A stretch of DNA of 23,163 nucleotides from an uncultured Prevotella sp. (GCA_900314365.1 OMVH01000003.1:1-23163); one strand, 5' to 3'. Counted from the stretch's first letter, positions 15,671 through 23,090 are shown. Made by a program: numbers and translations. Notes: generated by a model not told the origin, from the letters alone.

Positions 15671-16675
15671 TTATTGATTTGAGGTTTGTTGTTGCTTGAG
15701 TGTGAGACGGCATTGCTCCAGGATGTCGGTCAGGCTCTCGACAGTCTCCGCCCTGAGCATGGCAATGCGAGTCTGGCGGAAGTCGGGAATACCCTTGAAG
15801 ATGGGACTGGCAGCCAGGTGGCGGCGTGTGTGGAGTATGCCCCGGTATTCGCCGATGCGCTCCACGTTGATGCGGAGTTGCTCCTCCAGTACGTCGATTT
15901 TGTCGTCGAGCGACAAGGACTTTGCGTCAGGAGCGCCGTCGAGAGAGTCCCTGATTTCCTTGAATATCCAGGGTCGGCCGAAGGTGGCGCGGCCTATCAT
16001 CACGGCATCGACCCCGTAGCGGTCGAAGGCCTCGCGGGCCTCTTGCGCAGAGGTGATATCGCCATTTCCGATGATGGGAATGTGGATGCGCGGGTTCTCT
16101 TTCACCTCTCCAATGAGTGTCCAGTCGGCCTGTCCCGTGTACATCTGGCTTCTGGTGCGTCCGTGGATGGTCAGTGCTTGTATGCCGCAATCCTGGAGCT
16201 GTTCGGCCAGCGTGGTGATGATGAGGTTCTCCTTGTCCCATCCTAATCGTGTCTTAGCCGTTACAGGCGTGTTTGGCACTGCCCTCACCACCTCACGGGC
16301 GATGTCGAGCATCAGGGGGATGTTGCGCAGCAAGCCTGCTCCGGCTCCTTTCCCGGCTACCTTCTTCACCGGACAGCCGAAGTTCAGGTCGATGACGTCG
16401 GGGTGTACTTCCTCCACCATGCGGGCAGCCTGCACCATAGAGTCGACGTCGCGTCCATAGATTTGTATGCCCACGGGTCGCTCGTCATCGTCGATGACCA
16501 TCTTGGCGAGAGTGGATTTCACGCTGCGGATGATGGCGTCGGCACTGACGAATTCCGTGTATACCATAGCGGCTCCGTAGCGTTTGCAGAGCTTACGGAA
16601 GCCTATGTCGGTCACGTCCTCCATGGGAGCTAAGAAGAGCGGGCGCGTTCCAAAGTCGATATTACCTATTCTCAT
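15671..16675 (-). CDS. dusB: tRNA-dihydrouridine synthase, DusB type
   Basis: The 334-residue flavoenzyme reduces uridine to dihydrouridine in tRNA. It has APMEDVTD at residues 16-23, the catalytic Cys101 in DLNFGCPVKKV, AKTRLGW near 145, THHGRTR-type sequence (IHGRTRSQMY) and the FMN phosphate sites GNGDI and GRATFG. I chose the ATG at 16675 rather than an in-frame TTG two codons upstream, because the -7 box lies at 16690-16697 and leaves a short leader. The first ~37 codons and the promoter are duplicated at 18016-18210. It is followed after 6 nt by the CE1 esterase. Assignment to DusB rather than another Dus class is from overall similarity. Confidence 0.93.
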   Translation of the reverse strand: MRIGNIDFGTRPLFLAPMEDVTDIGFRKLCKRYGAAMVYTEFVSADAIIRSVKSTLAKMVIDDDERPVGIQIYGRDVDSMVQAARMVEEVHPDVIDLNFGCPVKKVAGKGAGAGLLRNIPLMLDIAREVVRAVPNTPVTAKTRLGWDKENLIITTLAEQLQDCGIQALTIHGRTRSQMYTGQADWTLIGEVKENPRIHIPIIGNGDITSAQEAREAFDRYGVDAVMIGRATFGRPWIFKEIRDSLDGAPDAKSLSLDDKIDVLEEQLRINVERIGEYRGILHTRRHLAASPIFKGIPDFRQTRIAMLRAETVESLTDILEQCRLTLKQQQTSNQ

Positions 16676-16757
16676 AAACAATACGTTTGCAAATTTAGGA
16701 TTTTCCCCCGTAACGGCAAAGCATTCCGCTCTTTATTTTTTCGTTGAAAGTCTGCTC
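16564..16757. repeat. Direct repeat of the dusB 5' end, copy A (intact gene side)
   Basis: This block covers codons 1 to about 37 of dusB, its promoter and about 40 nt further upstream. It matches 18016-18210 in the same orientation. Positions 16587-16734 (148 bp) are identical; two substitutions lie further into the gene (16573, one Ala/Ser change, and 16586, silent), and the T-rich upstream edge has small indels and substitutions. The match stops 2 nt before the interspersed GC-rich repeat begins. Confidence 0.9.
16690..16719 (-). promoter_or_regulatory. dusB promoter (Bacteroidota type)
   Basis: On the minus strand TAAATTTG (16690-16697) fits the -7 box and TTG (16717-16719) lies exactly 19 nt upstream. 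The -7 box ends 14 nt before the ATG at 16675. The same promoter is present in the duplicated copy at 18142-18171. Confidence 0.75.
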
Positions 16758-16758
16758 T

Positions 16759-16795
16759 TGCAGGGTGCGGCCCTTGTGACCGTCCGCATCCAGCG
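16759..16795. repeat. Interspersed GC-rich repeat, copy 2
   Basis: This stretch matches 8-44 at 33 of 37 positions and begins right where the dusB direct repeat ends. A shortened relative of its core (AGCAGGGGCGGCCCT) appears at 16892-16906. Confidence 0.6.
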
Positions 16796-17249
16796 GGTAA
16801 GCAGGATGAGCATATAAGTATGGTTAGGTTTATTGCTGTTCGGTAAGATTCCATACGGAATAATAAAACCCAAGTCTCGTATTACCTCTCTTAGCAGGGG
16901 CGGCCCTCTTCTATGTCTTATTAAGGCGCCACCAAAGACGTTATAATTAAACTAGAAGAAGTTTACTAATGACTTATAAGACAGTAAGCGACGGCCTCGA
17001 AGAGGCCGGGAGCATCTCGTTAGAGATGCATATAACAGGGTAAGCGAAGCGCAGCCCGGGGGTATTCCCTCCCCATATTCTCGCTTTCGTGCTTTGAAGA
17101 TGCAGGAAAGCGTTGCTAAATCCCAGCAGTAGAGGTTGATATTATCGGAATTTTCATTATCGTTGGCTCATCGTTAGGATTTTGTCTCACAAGTTTCCCC
17201 TCAACGGTCTCCTGCAGTATGTTGTTCTAAAGTTGATTTCCCGTCATAA
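16796..17249. other. Gene-free, repeat-bearing spacer
   Basis: No credible gene is present between the interspersed repeat and the orphan exported protein. Apart from the REP-like cluster and a degenerate copy of the GC-rich repeat core at 16892-16906, I see no recognisable feature. It lies within the DNA that separates the two dusB 5' copies. Confidence 0.5.
16992..17077. repeat. REP-like cluster of hairpins
   Basis: Several hairpins follow closely: CGGCCTC-GAA-GAGGCCG at 16992-17008, GCATCTC-GTTA-GAGATGC at 17012-17029, then GGGTAAGCGAAGCGCAGCCC at 17038-17057 with a GGG/CCC stem, and a G-run/C-run pair up to about 17075. From memory, this arrangement (GAGATGC then GGGTAAGCGAAGCGCAGCCC) is typical of repetitive extragenic palindromes of Bacteroidota linked to REP-associated tyrosine transposases. 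No such transposase is in the window. Confidence 0.6.
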
Positions 17250-17753
17250 TCAGAAATCTTCTTCCTTTGATTTTACGTTAAGATACAACTTATAAAGTTT
17301 TTTACCTAGATTATCTTTCTTAAAAATACGTTCATGGTCCATTGGTATCATTGACAATCTAATTTTGGCGATACCATCTCGTAGCATCCCGAACTCAACT
17401 GGTGTTACCTTGAATTGGGCTGTTGAATTTATTTCTGTGATAGGAAAAATCATATTTCCTGTAACGAAACCGGCAGTTTCGCTTCTATTATCAATAGCTT
17501 TGCCAGTAAATGTCAACACGCTGTCCTTAAAAGTTCTTATCTTCATAGTTGGCTCACTCAGAAACTTCATCCTGTCTGATGAGACCGTAGCCACAATATA
17601 GTAAGTTGTATCTTGCTTCATAACACAATATTTCATGCTACAGCCTTCTGCTGCCAATGGCTTATAAGTATACCCTACAGATTGAGCATAGAGATGCGCA
17701 GATACTCTAATAAAAAAGAGCATCAAGATAAGTAGTTTTATTGTTCTATTCAT
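17250..17753 (-). CDS. Small exported protein of unknown function
   Basis: The 167-residue protein starts with a clear signal peptide (KLLILMLFFIRVSAHLYAQ). The mature part (~145 residues) is rich in beta-type sequence and Thr, Ile, Lys, with no motif I recognise. A single Cys pair lies in GCSMKYC near the mature N-terminus. It ends in a lysine- and glutamate-rich tail. I prefer the ATG at 17753 over the in-frame TTG at 17759. The gene is visibly more AT-rich than its neighbours and lies alone inside the DNA bounded by the two dusB 5' copies, which suggests transfer. It could be expressed from a -7 box at 17936-17943 or from the duplicated dusB promoter. It is not recognised as a known family. 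Confidence 0.7.
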   Translation of the reverse strand: MNRTIKLLILMLFFIRVSAHLYAQSVGYTYKPLAAEGCSMKYCVMKQDTTYYIVATVSSDRMKFLSEPTMKIRTFKDSVLTFTGKAIDNRSETAGFVTGNMIFPITEINSTAQFKVTPVEFGMLRDGIAKIRLSMIPMDHERIFKKDNLGKKLYKLYLNVKSKEEDF

Positions 17754-18015
17754 CGTCAATTAATTTAAAAAGTTTATTTCTATTTCTCCTTAATTCCGCA
17801 ACTAAGCGCTTTGTTTGTTACTATTGTTTTTATAAATATGTGAAAGTTTATAAGTTAATATGAGTTGTATCATTGCAGAATTTTCACTAACTTCTTGCTT
17901 CCAAATCAAAATGAGTACTATTCTACATGACATTGCAAAGTTAGCAATAAAATACGATAATATTGTACCCTACGGCGGATTTTTACGCTATGAATGAATT
18001 TAATTTTAATGGGAT
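17754..18015. other. AT-rich spacer upstream of the orphan exported protein
   Basis: This stretch is strongly AT-rich. It holds a candidate -7 box and the out-of-frame tail of the truncated dusB copy, and no independent gene is supported. The AT-rich tract contrasts with the flanking housekeeping genes. Confidence 0.5.
17936..17943 (-). promoter_or_regulatory. Candidate -7 box for the orphan exported protein
   Basis: On the minus strand TAACTTTG fits TAnnTTTG. No TTG is present 19-21 nt upstream. Use of this site would give a leader of about 175 nt before the ATG at 17753, so it is only a candidate. Confidence 0.4.
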
Positions 18016-18127
18016 CCATAGCGGATCCGTAGCGTTTACAGAGCTTACGGAAGCCTATGTCGGTCACGTCCTCCATGGGAGCTAAGAAGAGCGGGCGCGT
18101 TCCAAAGTCGATATTACCTATTCTCAT
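18016..18127 (-). pseudogene. Truncated dusB 5' copy (first ~37 codons)
   Basis: From the ATG at 18127 the frame reads as DusB for about 36 residues (MRIGNIDFGTRPLF to KRYGSAM, with Ala36 changed to Ser relative to the intact gene). It then runs into unrelated sequence and stops at 17918. The catalytic cysteine and all later FMN sites are absent, so it cannot be an active enzyme. It keeps the complete promoter upstream. Confidence 0.88.
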
Positions 18128-18141
18128 AAACAATACGTTTG

Positions 18142-18171
18142 CAAATTTAGGATTTTCCCCCGTAACGGCAA
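18142..18171 (-). promoter_or_regulatory. Duplicated dusB promoter
   Basis: The -7 box TAAATTTG and the -33 TTG are identical to the dusB promoter, with the same 19-nt gap. It points towards the truncated dusB frame and, beyond it, the orphan exported protein. Confidence 0.7.
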
Positions 18172-18210
18172 AGCATTCCGCTCTTTTATTTTTTTACTTA
18201 AAGTCTACTC

Positions 18211-18433
18211 ACTTTCAAAAACTACTCAACTAATGCCTCGGCAATGATTTTACTCAAGTTTAGGAATTAAAAATCCCTTTGAAGAGTGTCGGCGGAGTGG
18301 TAGGTATGCTCTCAAGTACGGCTGCAAATCTTTGGAACGCGGTTCTATCACGGCCGAAGGCTACGATGTAGGTGGAGAGGTAGGCAGAGGAGAAGTTTGA
18401 GGTGAGGTAACCCTTCACCTAAACTCAAACAAC
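18211..18433. other. Spacer with a possible 52-codon minus-strand frame
   Basis: A GTG-started frame at 18260-18418 (minus) could encode a 52-residue peptide with YLSTYIVAFGRDRTAFQRF in the middle. It is neither clearly coding nor clearly homologous to anything I know, and the opposite strand is open as well. It is higher in GC than the neighbouring AT-rich tract, so it may be a repeat or a gene remnant. Confidence 0.35.
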
Positions 18434-18465
18434 GGCCGGGTTCTCCATCATGTGAGAGCCCGGCC
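18434..18465 (-). terminator. Terminator hairpin after the ATPase-ribF-CPBP unit
   Basis: GGCCGGGTTCTC pairs with GAGAGCCCGGCC (12 bp with one G-T pair, 8-nt loop). On the minus strand it is followed by GTTGTTTGAGTTT, which is T-rich. It lies 49 nt beyond the CPBP gene stop at 18515. Confidence 0.8.
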
Positions 18466-18514
18466 ATTTCGCTATGTGTGACCCTTGCGGGGCCATAGAC
18501 AAGTTGAGTTGTTC

Positions 18515-19360
18515 TCAGGATACCTTGTCAGCTTTCTTCAGCCTCGTAGCGAGCTGGAAGAGTGAGGGCAGTGCAATGCAGAGCGAGAACAGTACTGCGA
18601 GCAGCACGGTGTGGGCATTGCCGCCGAAGAGGTCGATGAGCTTGGCGTCTGCCTGGTCGGGCATCACGCGGCACACGATGTAGCTGACGGTGTTGTTTGT
18701 CCAGTGGAAAGCTATGCCGGGAATGATACTGCCCGTGCGGTAGTACATCCATCCGAGAACAAGCCCGGCGAGGAAGGCGTTGAAGCCTTGGGCTAAGTTG
18801 CCGTGAACAGCGCCGAAGATGAGTGCCGAGATGACGATGGCCACCCAGTGGAGATTGCTTTTGAAGAGCGAAAGCAGCTTGCGGAGAATGGCTCCCCGGA
18901 ACAGCATCTCTTCGGCTACCGGACCTATGAGGGCTATGTTGAAGTAGGCCCAGTGGCTCGTCAGCATCTTCTTGAAGAGGTACTTGTAGTCGGGTGGCAT
19001 CTCGTAATGCATGCTTTCCAGCAGCCATTCCGCGGGGATGATGAGGCCGATGGACAATAGAACGGTCCATATCAGTACGGGCCAAGGGCGCTGTTGCAGA
19101 TAGGCGGGGCTCACGGGAGTGTACCTGTGGCGGGCAAATATGAAGATGAGCAGCAGGCTTCCGAGGATACTTGCCAGGACGATGGCGTCGCCCGAGACAT
19201 CAGCCTTACCATGCAGACAGGCGGTGAGGGCGGTGCTGAAGGGCTTCCCGTCCATCATCATTGCTATGATGAAGACGACAAAGTTGCTCACTAACTGCAG
19301 AAGAATGTAGATGACGCAATACCAAAGGATGTCGAGAATACTTCGTAATGGCTTGTTCAT
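18515..19360 (-). CDS. CPBP family intramembrane glutamic metalloprotease
   Basis: The 281-residue membrane protein has about seven or eight hydrophobic segments. The CPBP (CAAX protease and bacteriocin-processing, ABI) motifs are complete: Glu150-Glu151 with Arg155 in EEMLFRG, His186 in FGAVHGNLAQG, and His219 with Asn223 in FHWTNN. Members cleave prenylated or small membrane and peptide substrates, or act in bacteriocin self-immunity. No bacteriocin gene is visible nearby, so a housekeeping role is more likely. The ATG overlaps the ribF stop by 4 nt (ATGA), so it is translationally coupled to ribF. Confidence 0.92.
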   Translation of the reverse strand: MNKPLRSILDILWYCVIYILLQLVSNFVVFIIAMMMDGKPFSTALTACLHGKADVSGDAIVLASILGSLLLIFIFARHRYTPVSPAYLQQRPWPVLIWTVLLSIGLIIPAEWLLESMHYEMPPDYKYLFKKMLTSHWAYFNIALIGPVAEEMLFRGAILRKLLSLFKSNLHWVAIVISALIFGAVHGNLAQGFNAFLAGLVLGWMYYRTGSIIPGIAFHWTNNTVSYIVCRVMPDQADAKLIDLFGGNAHTVLLAVLFSLCIALPSLFQLATRLKKADKVS

Positions 19361-20304
19361 ATGAATGGTGTATGTTTTATGATAGTCTCTGCTTTGAGTC
19401 TGTCGTCGGCAAGTTGACTGGCAAGGGCCTCTGCGCTGCTGAACTTACGCTCGCTCCTGATGCGTCCGAGAAAGCCCACCCGCAACTTCTTCTCATACAG
19501 ATTGCCGGTGAAGTTGAATACGTTCACTTCAATCGTCACGTCTGTTCCGCCGAAGGTAGGCCGACTGCCGATGTTCAACATGCCCCCTAAACTGCCAGTA
19601 TGTCCCGGAAGCATCACTCTGACTGCATAGACGCCTGTTGCCGGAATCATCTGTCCCACGGTTTGCGGATCAATGTTGGCGGTGGGAAAGCCCATGCGGC
19701 GCCCCTCAGCAAACCCGTGGGCGACGGTTCCCCCCAGTGTGTAGGTGTAGCCCAGGCAAAAGTTGGCCGATGCGATGTCGCCCTCAGCTAAGAATCGCCT
19801 TACCTGCGATGAGCTCACGTGGAGCCCTCCACCCGGCTCAAATGACGGGGCTGCCTCAACATCAATACCCAACAGACTGCCGTAGCGGCAATAGTCGCTG
19901 AAGCCTTCTTTCCCTCCTTGGCCGAAGTGGTTGTCGTAGCCAATGATGAGCTTGCTCATATGCAGCTGGCGGTGAAGCACAGTGTCCATGAAGTCGAATG
20001 CGGTCATAGCGGCCATCTCCGGAGTGAAGTGGAGCACCACAATGCGGTCGACACCGGTCGCTGAGAGCAGCCGCAGCTTCTCCTCCGTAGTGGTGAGCAG
20101 CCGGGGCACGTAGTCGCTCTGGAGCACCTGCCGTGGGTGTTTGTCGAAGGTGATGACCACAGACTCCATACCAGCGTCCTTGGCCGCAGACGTGACGCAG
20201 CCGATGAGGAAGCGATGACCGCGGTGGACACCATCGAAGAAGCCGATGGTACCCACGCAGGGTTGTTGCAGACGGGTGTTGTGGTCAAGATAGGTTGTTT
20301 CCAT
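19357..20304 (-). CDS. ribF: Bifunctional riboflavin kinase / FAD synthetase
   Basis: The 315-residue enzyme makes FMN and then FAD from riboflavin. The N-terminal FAD synthetase domain has GFFDGVHRGH at residues 21-30, GYDNHFG near 122-128 and SSSQVRR at 164-170. The C-terminal kinase domain has GFPTANI with Pro207-Thr208-Asn210 and Glu259 in IEVNVFNF. I see no FMN riboswitch upstream. It starts 9 nt after the Ca2+ ATPase gene and overlaps the CPBP gene by 4 nt. FMN is also the cofactor of the nearby DusB, but this proximity need not be functional. Confidence 0.95.
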   Translation of the reverse strand: METTYLDHNTRLQQPCVGTIGFFDGVHRGHRFLIGCVTSAAKDAGMESVVITFDKHPRQVLQSDYVPRLLTTTEEKLRLLSATGVDRIVVLHFTPEMAAMTAFDFMDTVLHRQLHMSKLIIGYDNHFGQGGKEGFSDYCRYGSLLGIDVEAAPSFEPGGGLHVSSSQVRRFLAEGDIASANFCLGYTYTLGGTVAHGFAEGRRMGFPTANIDPQTVGQMIPATGVYAVRVMLPGHTGSLGGMLNIGSRPTFGGTDVTIEVNVFNFTGNLYEKKLRVGFLGRIRSERKFSSAEALASQLADDRLKAETIIKHTPFI

Positions 20305-20313
20305 TGGTTTCTC

Positions 20314-22932
20314 CTACTGTTTTTCCTTTCTTGCCATCAGCCGCTTGCATGCCCGCCACAGTTCACCCACGATAAGCACGGGAAGTGTGACGACTATACA
20401 TAGCAACCAGTCGTGAAGGTTCAGAGGTACTGTTCGGAACATACTGCCGCCGAATTCCACAATGAGCACTTGTCCTACGAGGATGAGCACCAGCACGAAG
20501 GCCATACCACGGTCGGCCCAGAAGCGCCGGAAAGCGGAATGGCGGGAACCGAGAGCTTTCGCGTTGAAGAGATTCCAAAACTGCATCATCACGAAGATGG
20601 TGAAGAAGATGGTGAGCTCCCGGGGCTGTACGCCTGGGTCGACGCCATGCTCGCAGTGCCAGAGCAGCACGCAGAGCAGAAGTGCAAAGAGAACACCACA
20701 GCCTATGATGGCTCTCGTCATGACGGGTGTGATGATAGACTCGTCGGGGCGACGGGGCTTCTCGCGCATCACCTCGCGCGACGGTGGCAGTGAGGCCAGT
20801 GCGAGCGCTGCGAAAGTATCCATGATGAGATTCACCCAGAGTATCTGAGTCACAGTGAGCGGCATGTCGCTGCCTATGAAAGGACCGGCAAGAGCCACGA
20901 GCAATGCGCACACATTGACTGTCAGCTGGAAGAAGAGGAAGCGCTGAATGTTCTTATAGAGCGACCGTCCCCACATCACTGCATTGGCAATGGAAGTGAA
21001 GGAGTCGTCGAGGAGCGTCATGTCGGAGGCCTGCTTGGCTACATTGGTTCCCGAGCCAAGCGACAGTCCTACGTGGGCATAGTGGAGTGCCGGCGCGTCG
21101 TTGGTGCCGTCGCCTGTAACCGCCACCACCTTGCCTCGCTTCTGCAACAGCTCTACGAGTCGTTGCTTGTCAGTGGGTTTGGCGCGCGACATCACCTTGA
21201 TGACAGGAGCGCGCTTGTAGGCCTCCTCATCGGAGAGAGCAGCCCACTCGGGACCGCTGATAGCAGCGTCGGCGGGCGTGTTGTCCTTCCAAACACCTAT
21301 CTGTCGTCCTATCTCGATGGCTGTTGCAGAGGTGTCGCCGGTGACGATTTTTACCTCTATCCCTGCATGGCAGCACTGGTTTACAGCTGCAGCCACATCG
21401 TCTCTGACAGGGTCGGAGATGGCTGCTACAGCCTGCCACTGCATGCTGCCGGCATCTATATGACTGAGATCGGGAAGCTCGTCGCCAAGCTCTCTGCAGG
21501 CAAAGCCTAAGGTGCGCATGCCTTTCTGCTGGTAGCTGAGCAGCATGCTGCGAAGGTGCTGGCGCTCACTGGTGCCGATGGCGCAGAAGCTGGCTACTAT
21601 CTCGGGTGCGCCCTTGACGAAGAGCCAGCGGCGGTCGTCAACCTCAGCGACAGTGGCCATGAACTTTCTTTCGGTGGAGAAAGGCAATTGAGCCACCACG
21701 CTGCAATCATTGCGCAGCGAGCGGTAGCTCATGCCGTTGTCCTTCAGCCAAAGCAGCAGAGCCACTTCCGTGGGATTGCCGATGCCGGCGTCGCCATTCA
21801 ACTCAGCCGTCGTGTTCACGGCGATACCGCTATAGAGAAGGTTGAGCTGCATGTCGTCGAGTCCCTCTGCCTCCATCTTCGCCACCTGCATCTTGTTCTG
21901 TGTCAGCGTACCGGTCTTGTCGGTGCAGATGACATCTACGGCTCCCATGGTCTCACAGGCATGAAGACGTCTGACAAGATTATTCGATTTGAGCATGCGC
22001 CGCATGTTCAGAGCCAAAGCCAGTGTCACGGCCATGGGCAGTCCCTCGGGCACGGCCATCACGATGAGTGTGACGGCCATCATGAAGTACTGGAGTACGG
22101 CCTGAGCCATTGCCAAATAGTTGCCACTGTGCCAAAGAGTGGGATTCATGAGCAAGTCGCGTCCTAAGAACAGCACGAAGGCGGCAATGGCCACCCCCGA
22201 ACCCACCTTTGAGATGAGCTTGGCCAGCTTGTCGAGCTGGATGTTGAGCGGTGTCTTCGTGTGGGTGGCCTCGGTCGACTTGCGGGCCACACGCCCTATC
22301 TCCGTGGCATCGCCCACAGCCGTCACCCGGGCTTCGCCCCGCCCGCTCATCACCATTGTCGACTTGAGAAGCCGGTTGGAAGGGTAGGTGGCTTCAGGGT
22401 CGGAGAGCTCTGCTCCGACATGTTTCTCCACTATGGGCTCACCGGTGAGCGACGACTCGTTGACTTCGAGGTTCACGCCCTTCAGCAATTCGGCGTCGGC
22501 AGGTATCTCGTCGCCTGTCTCCACTAAGATGATATCCCCCACAACGATATCGCAGAGCGGTACCTCCATCACCTCACCGCCACGGCGCACCTTCACGGGC
22601 TGCCGCTCGCTGACCGTATTGAGGAGGTCGAACTTCTTGGCTGCGTCGCGTTCAAAATAGAACCCAACGGTAGTGGCGAAGAAGATGGCCAAGATGATTC
22701 CTATGGTCTCGGTGAACTCTTGCTCTACAATGCCAAGCACCAAGGAGATGGCTGCGGCTACAAGAAGAATGATGATAATTGGGTCACGATACTTGTCGAG
22801 ATAAAGCTTCCACATGGAGGTCCGCTTAGGAGGCGTGAGCACGTTGTTTCCATACTTCGCACGGCTCTCTTCAACCTCAGCAGGCGAGAGACCTTGCAGA
22901 ACCTTATCTGTCTGATTGCTTGCTTTTACCAT
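20314..22932 (-). CDS. Calcium-translocating P-type ATPase, PMCA (P2B) type
   Basis: The 872-residue pump has the P-type marks: TGE in LTGEPIVEK, the phosphorylated Asp338 in DKTGTLT, KGAPE in the nucleotide domain and TGDGTND at 606-612. The membrane calcium site has PEGLP at 295-299 and NLIMDT in the sixth helix, which fits P2B (PMCA-like) pumps. About ten membrane helices are expected. I chose the ATG at 22932; a longer frame to 22965 reads through the -7 box (22941-22948) and would add eleven residues before it. It exports Ca2+ from the cytoplasm using ATP. It heads a three-gene unit with ribF and the CPBP protease. Confidence 0.94.
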   Translation of the reverse strand: MVKASNQTDKVLQGLSPAEVEESRAKYGNNVLTPPKRTSMWKLYLDKYRDPIIIILLVAAAISLVLGIVEQEFTETIGIILAIFFATTVGFYFERDAAKKFDLLNTVSERQPVKVRRGGEVMEVPLCDIVVGDIILVETGDEIPADAELLKGVNLEVNESSLTGEPIVEKHVGAELSDPEATYPSNRLLKSTMVMSGRGEARVTAVGDATEIGRVARKSTEATHTKTPLNIQLDKLAKLISKVGSGVAIAAFVLFLGRDLLMNPTLWHSGNYLAMAQAVLQYFMMAVTLIVMAVPEGLPMAVTLALALNMRRMLKSNNLVRRLHACETMGAVDVICTDKTGTLTQNKMQVAKMEAEGLDDMQLNLLYSGIAVNTTAELNGDAGIGNPTEVALLLWLKDNGMSYRSLRNDCSVVAQLPFSTERKFMATVAEVDDRRWLFVKGAPEIVASFCAIGTSERQHLRSMLLSYQQKGMRTLGFACRELGDELPDLSHIDAGSMQWQAVAAISDPVRDDVAAAVNQCCHAGIEVKIVTGDTSATAIEIGRQIGVWKDNTPADAAISGPEWAALSDEEAYKRAPVIKVMSRAKPTDKQRLVELLQKRGKVVAVTGDGTNDAPALHYAHVGLSLGSGTNVAKQASDMTLLDDSFTSIANAVMWGRSLYKNIQRFLFFQLTVNVCALLVALAGPFIGSDMPLTVTQILWVNLIMDTFAALALASLPPSREVMREKPRRPDESIITPVMTRAIIGCGVLFALLLCVLLWHCEHGVDPGVQPRELTIFFTIFVMMQFWNLFNAKALGSRHSAFRRFWADRGMAFVLVLILVGQVLIVEFGGSMFRTVPLNLHDWLLCIVVTLPVLIVGELWRACKRLMARKEKQ

Positions 22933-22940
22933 AATATGTG

Positions 22941-22948
22941 CAAATTTA
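22941..22948 (-). promoter_or_regulatory. -7 box for the Ca2+ ATPase-ribF-CPBP unit
   Basis: On the minus strand TAAATTTG matches the Bacteroidota -7 consensus just 8 nt before the ATG at 22932. There is no TTG at the usual -33 spacing. The close position implies a very short leader or leaderless-like transcript and decides the start codon. Confidence 0.55.
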
Positions 22949-23069
22949 CAGAAAAAACGCCACACGCTTCTGTTTTCAATATTATTTAACTTGCAAGGGA
23001 ACAGGAGATATGATTCGGTGTGTGTAGTTTAACGCTTTTGTCTGACTACTTTAAGCCTTAATTTTAATT

Positions 23070-23090
23070 GGTGTCTTGCTGATAGACACC
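23070..23090. terminator. Possible hairpin near the window edge
   Basis: GGTGTC and GACACC form a 6-bp stem with a 9-nt loop, followed on the plus strand by GATTGTTTTC and on the minus strand by AATTAAAATT. It could end a minus-strand gene beyond the right edge. The flanks 22966-23069 and 23091-23163 show no gene. Confidence 0.35.

Larger units (their letters stand above)
18016..18210. repeat. Direct repeat of the dusB 5' end, copy B
   Basis: This copy matches 16564-16757 in direct orientation at an offset of 1452 nt. Its promoter boxes are at 18142-18149 (TAAATTTG) and 18169-18171 (TTG) on the minus strand, again 19 nt apart. A GGATCC site lies at each side of the broken end. Confidence 0.9.

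Noticed and set aside
16676..16681. TTG start two codons upstream for DusB
   Set aside because: The -7 box at 16690-16697 places the transcript start close to this codon, so the ATG at 16675 is more likely.
16992..17077. CRISPR array
   Set aside because: The hairpins differ from each other and there are no regularly spaced identical repeats with unique spacers.
20305..20400. FMN riboswitch in front of ribF
   Set aside because: ribF starts 9 nt after the ATPase gene, leaving no room for a riboswitch, and no RFN-type conserved sequence was seen.
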